Of a DNA stretch of 64,000 bases, positions 58,444 to 64,000 are shown piece after piece. The translations under genes and the position numbers were made by a program. The DNA is from an uncultured Roseburia sp. (GTDB lineage Bacteria > Bacillota > Clostridia > Lachnospirales > Lachnospiraceae), in NCBI GenBank assembly GCA_910577925.1, contig CAJTOI010000003.1, positions 1 through 64,000 on the forward strand, in the 5' to 3' direction. Below the pieces are notes generated by a model that was not told the DNA's origin, searched no databases, and was given only the letters and a program-made list of their open reading frames with translations. Each line of letters begins with the position of its first letter. The first letter of the stretch is position 1.

Positions 58444-58701
58444 ATGCGTTTTTGTGAATTGGAGCAGAAAGAGGTCATCAATGTCAGGGACGGCAGATGC
58501 CTTGGAAATGTCAAAGATTTAGAGTTTGACGAGTGCGACGGGTGCATCCGGACACTGATTGTCCCGGGACCGGGGAAATGGCTGGGCTGTGTGGGACGTG
58601 AGTTCGAACTGTTTATTCCCTGGTGCAGGATTGTAAAAATCGGTCCGGATATCGTTCTTGTGGATATCGACGAGAAAGAGTGCAGGCACAAAATCAAATA
58701 G
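58444..58701 (+). CDS. YlmC/YmxH-family PRC-barrel sporulation protein
   Basis: This is an 85-residue PRC-barrel-like protein. It opens RFCELEQKEVINVRDGRCLG followed by NVKDLEFD, the YlmC/YmxH signature, with a conserved PGPGKWLG turn and FIPWCRIVKIG. Family members are linked to sporulation in Bacillus and Clostridia and often sit beside nrdR, as here. The biochemical role is unknown. Confidence 0.88.
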   Translation: MRFCELEQKEVINVRDGRCLGNVKDLEFDECDGCIRTLIVPGPGKWLGCVGREFELFIPWCRIVKIGPDIVLVDIDEKECRHKIK

Positions 58702-58742
58702 CGGTTTTACCATCGGTTGACAGGGGTATGATTGTTATTTTA

Positions 58743-58771
58743 TTGACAATTTCAGGAAAAATGGCTATACT
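58743..58771 (+). promoter_or_regulatory. Consensus sigma-A promoter for nrdR
   Basis: TTGACA and TATACT are separated by exactly 17 bp, 38 bp before the nrdR start codon. Confidence 0.8.
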
Positions 58772-58809
58772 ACAAATTATAGATACGAATGCCACACGGA
58801 GGTAGCATT

Positions 58810-59262
58810 ATGAAGTGTCCATTTTGCAGCAGCGAGAATACAAGAGTCATTGATTCAAGACCGGCGGATGACAATAATTCCATTCGGCGCAGAAGGCTGT
58901 GCGACGAGTGTGGGAAGCGATTTACGACTTACGAGAAGGTGGAGACGATACCGCTGATTGTCATTAAGAAGGATAATACCAGAGAGCAGTATGACCGTTC
59001 CAAAATAGAGGGCGGCGTGCTCCGCGCATGTCACAAGCGTCCGGTTTCCGTCAATCAGATCGATCAGCTCGTGGATGCGGTGGAGACAGAGATTTTCAAC
59101 CTCGAGGAAAAGGAGATTCCGAGTACTCTGATCGGGGAGATCGTGATGGATAAGCTAAAAGACCTTGAGGCCGTGGCCTATGTGCGTTTTGCATCGGTGT
59201 ACCGGGAGTTCAAGGATGTGAATACCTTTATGAGCGAACTCAAAAAGATGCTGGATAAATAA
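58810..59262 (+). CDS. nrdR: Transcriptional repressor NrdR
   Basis: This is a 150-residue repressor of ribonucleotide reductase genes. The N-terminal zinc ribbon uses MKCPFCSSENTRVIDSR and RRLCDECGKRFTTYE. The central ATP-cone domain (IVIKKDNTREQYDRSKIEGG) senses ATP/dATP. GGAGG precedes ATG 58810. Length and motifs are complete. Confidence 0.96.
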   Translation: MKCPFCSSENTRVIDSRPADDNNSIRRRRLCDECGKRFTTYEKVETIPLIVIKKDNTREQYDRSKIEGGVLRACHKRPVSVNQIDQLVDAVETEIFNLEEKEIPSTLIGEIVMDKLKDLEAVAYVRFASVYREFKDVNTFMSELKKMLDK

Positions 59263-59305
59263 AGAGATATCGGGAGAAAACCCGCTGTAGACGGAATGTT
59301 TTTTT

Positions 59306-59332
59306 AAAGTGCCACTTGGTGGCACTTTTTTT
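59306..59332 (+). terminator. Rho-independent terminator after nrdR
   Basis: AAAGTGCCAC and GTGGCACTTT form a perfect 10-bp stem with a 3-nt loop and continue into Ts. Confidence 0.9.
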
Positions 59333-59519
59333 ATGCGCAGTCCCGTGCAGATGAGATATGCCGCTGATGCGGCGCACGGGGCGCGCGGCGAGTAGGAGAA
59401 GGAAACTCCCCTACTCGATTGGATCTGTGCAATCGGATTAAAACGGGAACACAAAGTGCAAAATCAGGCAATCGGAAAACCGGTTTTACGGATATAATAA
59501 ACGTGTTTCATTTAGTAAG
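59333..59519. other. Intergenic interval with hairpins and a palindromic promoter
   Basis: A hairpin CGAGTAGGAG (59389-59398) with CTCCCCTACTCG (59406-59417, 2-nt bulge) follows a GCCGC/GCGGC stem-loop. Further on, the perfect palindrome AAAACCGGTTTT (59476-59487) stands six bases before a TATAAT -10 (59493-59498), a likely operator-promoter for the lost sulfatase gene. No coding region is seen. Confidence 0.5.
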
Positions 59520-59726
59520 AGTTCGAACCGGATTGTGAGAACGCCGAACCTTGACCGGTTGGCGGCCCGCGGAACGGTTATGCGGGATTGCTATGCGGCC
59601 TGCCCGCTGTGTGTGCCGTCGAGACTCAGTATGCTGTCGGGGCAGTATGCAAGTTCGGTGAGAGCATTGACAAACAACGTTTCCCTAGACTCAAATACGG
59701 CGACTTTTGTGCATTTCCTGAATGCA
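59520..59726 (+). pseudogene. Sulfatase N-terminal fragment
   Basis: The frame NRIVRTPNLDRLAARGTVMR followed by DCYAACPLCVPSRLSMLSGQ matches the start of type I sulfatases. It includes the formylglycine motif C-x-P-S-R (CVPSR). The first ~28 residues with the metal-binding aspartates (normally near LIMxDxxR) are missing, and homology ends after TATFVHFLNA. The rest of the enzyme is absent; sequence to 59848 is not recognised. A palindromic promoter lies just upstream, so the 5' deletion removed the start codon. Confidence 0.75.
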
Positions 59727-59848
59727 ATCTTGTTCAGATTTCCGGATGTCGTGAGGATGCGCCGGAGGAGTGGACATGCAGGGATGGACTGGCGGAAGAC
59801 GCGCCGGCGCCTATGATTTCTACGAAGAAGGAGATATCTTTTTAAAAT

Positions 59849-61048
59849 ATGTCGAAACAACTGGATGTATATATTGAATATCTTAGACAATTGAATGTGA
59901 TAGCCAAGCTGGATATGATTTTGATAAACCAGGACGGAAACGTTCTGGCAGAGTTTGCGCATTATTCGCAGCACAAGATGATTCGAAACCGCAGAAACAG
60001 TGCGAAAAAGAAATTTATCGACCGGATGTGCTTACAGTTTTGCGGCACGCCGGAATATGCGGGAAGTAAAGTGCCTGTGGCGGTGGACGGATACTATTTT
60101 TTTGCAGTTTCGTTAGCGGTGGACGGTTGTCCGCTGCTGTTATGCCTGGGCCCGTTTTATATAGACCAGTTTCTCACGGATATGATTGAGGGAGATTTGC
60201 CCCACTATGGAATGAACGATATTCCGGGCGCCGTCATGCTGTTTTCGCAGGTGCCGGGAGTTCCTTTATCGACGGAAGGGGAGGGAAATGCCGGCGGGGG
60301 TGAAGAGAAGCCTTTTGCGGGCGTGTCAGAAGGGGAACTCGAGGAAATGGAGATGATCCGCTTAAATTCCCCCACGCAGATCAAATACAACGCAAAAATA
60401 GAAAAAGCGATACGGACAGCCATCAGGAACGGCGACGAAGAGCTTATGAAAAGGCTGAATGAGGAAGTTTATTTTATGGAAGCCGCGCATTATCTGGCAG
60501 AGGCAAACAATCTGAAACGGATGAAATATACCGCGATGATTGCCAATACACTCGGCTGCCGGGCGGCGGAAGACGGAGGCGCGCCGTCTGTGTGGGTCAG
60601 AAGCATCTGCGTCGATTTTGCGGATCAGATTGAAGAGACGGATGATATATTCAGGCTGAATGCGCTGATCAAAGAGATGAGTGCCGTTTATTGTAAAAGA
60701 GTGCGTGACACAAAGATGGAGGGGTACAGTCCGCATGTGCGGCAGTGCATACGGTGGATGCACGCGCACATTGATAAAGATCCCACATTGAGAGAGGCGG
60801 CTGAACACAACGGGGTTTCTTACGAATACATGTCCCGCCTGCTCAATAAGGAGTGCGGCTGCGGTTTTTCGGATCTGCTTCACCGCATTCGATGCGAGGC
60901 GGCGGCAGGCTATCTGCAGTGCGGGGAAGGAATCCGTGAGACAGCCGAAAAGCCGATGCAGCTTTTTGATGGGCTTATATCCGCATGTAAAAGGACACCG
61001 GACGATGGCGCATCTTCTGCAGGAAGGGGAGGAAACCATTTTCAGTGA
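59849..61048 (+). pseudogene. AraC-family regulator fused out of frame to a sulfatase gene
   Basis: Residues ~1-230 resemble the PocR-like/AraC sensor region (VIAKLDMILINQDGNVLAEF). The C-terminal DNA-binding domain begins normally (HIDKDPTLREAAEHNGVSYE, then YMSRLLNKECG) but only the first helix-turn-helix and the RCEAAAGYLQ linker remain. From about residue 367 (60951) the sequence is sulfatase DNA read in the wrong frame, ending after 32 unrelated residues. The second helix-turn-helix is therefore lost. A microhomology AGCCGA repeated at the junction suggests a deletion. A partly functional product is possible but unlikely. Confidence 0.7.
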
Positions 61049-62402
61049 ACTGAAAGACAGCGGGTATTATGTCTGGATGAATGCAAGAAATGATTTTATC
61101 GCAGCGCAGGAGGAGGGGGCACTGGAACGCCATGCCAGCGAAATATTTTACGGCGGAAATGTTCCGAAAGCAAAAGGTCCGATCGACGGGGAGCGAGGGC
61201 CCGGCAGCGCCGATTTCCGCGCAATGTACGGGGGAGAGCTCGGGCTTGACGCGCAGGGAAAGAATTATTCCGGCGATGACGAGGATTTAGACGCGGCGAT
61301 AACAATGATACGGAATAAGCCGAAAGACCAGCCGCTGTGCCTGTTCCTCGGAATGTGTTATCCGCACCCGCCGTACCAGGTTGAGGAACCATATTTTTCT
61401 GTGATTGACAGAGCGAAAATGAAAAAAAGGATATCCGCCGATGCGGCCTGCGGAAAAGCGGATATTCTGGAGGCAATTCGAAAAAATCAACAGCTGCAGG
61501 GATATACGGAGGAAGCGTGGACAGAGCTTCGGGCGGTGTATCTCGGAATGGTGGCAAAGGTTGACGAACAGTTCGGACGCTTGTGTGACGCTTTGAAAGA
61601 AGCCGGAGAATACGATCGCTCCGCGATTTTCTTTTTTTCGGATCACGGAGATTTTACCGGGGATTACGGGATTGCGGAAAAAGCACAGAATACGTTTGAG
61701 GACTGCCTTACGAACGTACCGTTTCTGATAAAGCCGCCGAAGGGATATGAAGCGGATCCCGGTGTCAGCGACAGTCTTGTGGAGCTTGTTGATTTCTATG
61801 CAACAGCGATGGATATGGCGGAGGTTGCGCCCTGTCACACGCAGTACGGAAAAACGCTCAGGGATGTTTTAAAAGACAGGACAGTCGAAGTCAGAGAGTA
61901 CGTCACATGCGAAGGCGGTCGGAATAAGGATGAAATGCACTGCGATGAATTTCACGCGGGCGGCCCAAAGGGAACCAGTCCGTTCAGCCCGTACTATGCG
62001 AGACATTTTTCGCAGACGGATGCGGACGCGCACGCCAAAGGGTTCATGATTCGCACAAAACGGCACAAGCTGGTGTTTCGAGTCAATGGAAAGGATGAAT
62101 GTTACGATCTTGTCCGGGATCCGGAAGAATTGCATAATGTAATTTCTGATTCCGGATATGATGCGGTGATAAGAGACTTAGAGAGAAAATTCCGCATGTG
62201 GCTGATGCAGACCGCAGATATTGTTCCGTATCGGTATGATAAGCGTTTTTCGGAAAAGATGGTCTGGGCGCGGGTAAAGCTTCTCGTGCCTCCGGAATAT
62301 GAGGAGGAGATACGGGAAAGGATCAGAGCCGGGGAAAATATGTTTCTGCTGATACAGGAATGTCAGCGGAGGTTTGGGAGCAGCAGGGAAACGGATCAGT
62401 AA
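60951..62402 (+). pseudogene. Arylsulfatase lacking its N-terminus and formylglycine site
   Basis: Homology begins at SRCSFLMGLYPHVKGHRT, immediately after where C-x-P-S-R should be, and continues to a complete C-terminus. MCYPHPPYQVEEPY, FSDHGDFTGDYGIAEKAQNT and FEDCLTNVPFLIKPP are good type I sulfatase blocks, including metal and substrate residues. The ~55 N-terminal residues with the first metal ligands and the catalytic Cys are gone, replaced by the end of the AraC gene. Without formylglycine it cannot be an active sulfatase. Confidence 0.8.
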
Positions 62403-62426
62403 AATTTTACATAAGGAGAAGATGCT

Positions 62427-63636
62427 ATGGATAAGAAGATGAAAAGTGCGCCGCTTTATGAGATTTTCTTTCTGACAATGATTGCGATAGCGGCAAATCT
62501 GGCGACTTCCATCACGGGAGTTCTGAGTTACTATCTGAATAATGTCGTCGGCTTTAGCGTTGTGATAGCGGGGAGTTTTGTCACCATTTTCCGTATCTGG
62601 GATGCGGTGACAGATGTAGGGATGGGAACCGTTGCCGACAGGACGAAGACAAAGTACGGCCGGTTTTCCCCGTATATGCTCATCGGGGCCGTGGGGACTG
62701 TCATTGTGGGACAGCTTATGATTAATGTGCCGCCGGTTCTTGCGGAAGGGGCTGCGAGGAAGGCAGGATTTATCTTTTTTTATATGCTGTTTGTCGTTTT
62801 TACCACAATGCAGGTATGCGGTCTTCGCTCTACGCCTCAGGTATGTATCAAAGACGGAAAGACGCGCGCTACCTACGGCATGGTGAACGGTATTTATGTC
62901 ACTGTTTATTATACGGTGGCGAATGTATATATCTATTCCCGCCTTCTGCCCGCCGCGCAGGGATTTAATCTGCAGTTTTTCCGGAAACTTATCACGGTAT
63001 TTACCGTTGTCGGCCTGATTGCGACATTGATTTATCTGGTTTTTTATAACAAGTATGACAGAAATGCGGTTATGATTGGGGGCGATCGGGCGAAAATACG
63101 GTACCAAAAAAGCAATGGTCATTTCAAGCTGGGGCGGTGCGGCCACCTGTGTGCTCAGTATCCTGCTCTGGGTATTTGGCAATTATAAAACATTAAATTT
63201 CCCCGGCTATGAGGGATTTACCGGCTGGACTTCGTTTACGCTTATTTTCCTGATTCTGTTCGTGGCAATGAAGGGATTTAATCTGATCGGCGGACAGTGT
63301 CTGAATCCGATGCTGGCGGATGTGATTGATTATGAGTATTATGTTTCCGGCAAATATTGTCCCGGAACAATCGGGGCGTTGTTCAACCTTGCAGATAAGA
63401 TCATATCATCACTCGGACCGACGTTCGTCGCGGTTCTCTGCGCGTTGATTGGTTTCGGGGATTCTCTTCCGACGGCGGAGGATGCGTTTTCCGTCCCGCT
63501 GTTTGCGATCGGTATTCTCGGAATGTACGGTTTTGCGCTGGCGGGATTGATTGTCAATCTTATCTGTATGAAGTATTATAAGCTGACGCCTGAATATATG
63601 AAGGAGATCAGAGCGGAATTGGATCAGAGAGCTTAA
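62427..63636 (+). pseudogene. GPH-family sugar symporter with internal deletion and frameshift
   Basis: The first frame (62427 to about 63080) gives helices 1-6 of a GPH symporter, with FRIWDAVTDVGMGTVADRTK and KYGRFSPYM. It then loses homology and stops at 63188. The second frame (from about 63076 to 63636) resumes at IGRKYGTKKAMVISSWGGAA, the helix 8/9 loop, and runs to a normal C-terminus with the DVIDYEYYVSGK block. Roughly 90 residues (helices 7-8) are missing and the frame differs, so one deletion at about 63076-63083 explains both. It followed the sulfatase gene by 24 bp. Confidence 0.8.
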
Positions 63637-63656
63637 TAGCAGGGAGTGAGAAGGGT

Positions 63657-64000
63657 ATGTACATATTGTGTCTGCTGGTCACGGTTTGCGCCTGCATAAT
63701 CGGAAAAATATGCGGGATGGGCGGAGGAGTGATCATCAAGCCTGTTTTGGACGCGTTAAATATTGCTTCGCCCGCGCAGATTAATTTTTTATCCGGATGT
63801 ACGGTAATCGGGATGAGCGGCTGGTCCGTAGGGAAATCCATGTTAAAGGAGAAGTCCCAGATAGATCTTAAGGTTTCTACGCCGCTTGCCGTCGGAGCAG
63901 CCGTTGGAGGAATACTTGGAAAGTCGTTTTATACGATGGCGGCAGGGATGTTTTCAAATCCTGACCGCGCAGGAGGGATTCAGGCAGCCATACTCTTTGT
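63657..64000 (+). CDS. TauE/SafE-family exporter, partial
   Basis: At least 114 codons are open and run off the right edge. The sequence YILCLLVTVCACIIGKICGM followed by GGGVIIKPVLDAL, then a second helix pair around TPLAVGAAVGGILG, is the repeat of the TauE/SafE family that exports sulfite, sulfonates or other anions. Lying next to sulfatase genes, it may have removed released sulfate (inference). A GGGAG ten bases before ATG 63657 supports the start. Confidence 0.85.
   Translation, partial: MYILCLLVTVCACIIGKICGMGGGVIIKPVLDALNIASPAQINFLSGCTVIGMSGWSVGKSMLKEKSQIDLKVSTPLAVGAAVGGILGKSFYTMAAGMFSNPDRAGGIQAAILF

Noticed and set aside
59515..59545. GTTCGAACC, like a tRNA T-loop
   Set aside because: The flanking bases do not form a T-stem or acceptor stem, and the stretch is codons of the sulfatase fragment.
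62178..63182. Antisense open frame (334 codons) across the sulfatase end and symporter
   Set aside because: It spans two genuine plus-strand gene remnants and shows no recognisable domain.

Overview
The window looks like a chromosome segment of a gut-type Clostridia, most probably a Lachnospiraceae (inference). The reasons are moderate GC with AT-rich islands, AGGAGG ribosome-binding sites, a short histidyl-tRNA synthetase beside aspS, hemZ, a V/A-type ATPase operon, a DUF4358 lipoprotein, a YlmC/YmxH-type sporulation protein beside nrdR, and many sugar-scavenging genes. No rRNA, tRNA, CRISPR array or replication origin was seen.

Layout. Positions 1-1100 hold a partial Rpn-family nuclease/transposase and a scrap of a large serine recombinase. 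Positions 1063-12691 form a carbohydrate locus: a minus-strand operon (two CUT1 ABC permeases, an esterase, a decapitated esterase) divergent from a plus-strand series (binding lipoprotein, MFS transporter, esterase, polysaccharide deacetylase, P-loop kinase, GH13 sucrose-phosphorylase-like enzyme). A two-component system (12712-14821) sits head to head with a YfhO-type membrane protein. The 3' end of that gene runs into a remarkable 281-bp cloverleaf of nested inverted repeats (17503-17783). Next come a GNAT gene, an XRE membrane regulator, and an AraC regulator divergent from a beta-galactosidase and GPH symporter pair (19360-24830).

Positions 24999-26898 are an RloA/RloB-like (AbiL-like) defence pair with its own promoter and operator. 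A cyclophilin follows. Then comes a small locus (27754-29831) made of a secreted Cys/His-rich repeat protein, an ECF sigma factor and an RsgI-like anti-sigma factor with a His-rich tail. A housekeeping block follows: rel, an MBL hydrolase, hemZ, a hybrid sensor kinase, a SEL1 protein, hisS, MATE, aspS, a DUF4358 lipoprotein, a GntR/ABC exporter operon and mecA. A nine-gene V/A-ATPase operon occupies 47839-56362.

Positions 56363-57293 are a graveyard of mobile-element genes (XRE regulator, DNA methyltransferase N-terminus, excisionase tail). ychF, ylmC/ymxH-like and nrdR follow. The end of the window (59476-63636) is a decaying sulfatase island: a sulfatase fragment, an AraC gene fused by deletion to a second sulfatase that lost its formylglycine site, and a GPH symporter with an internal deletion. 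An intact TauE/SafE exporter gene then runs off the edge.

The best candidates for something not yet described are the cloverleaf element, the ECF/anti-sigma/CxxC-His-rich secreted protein locus, and the GH13 phosphorylase plus kinase plus esterase/deacetylase set.
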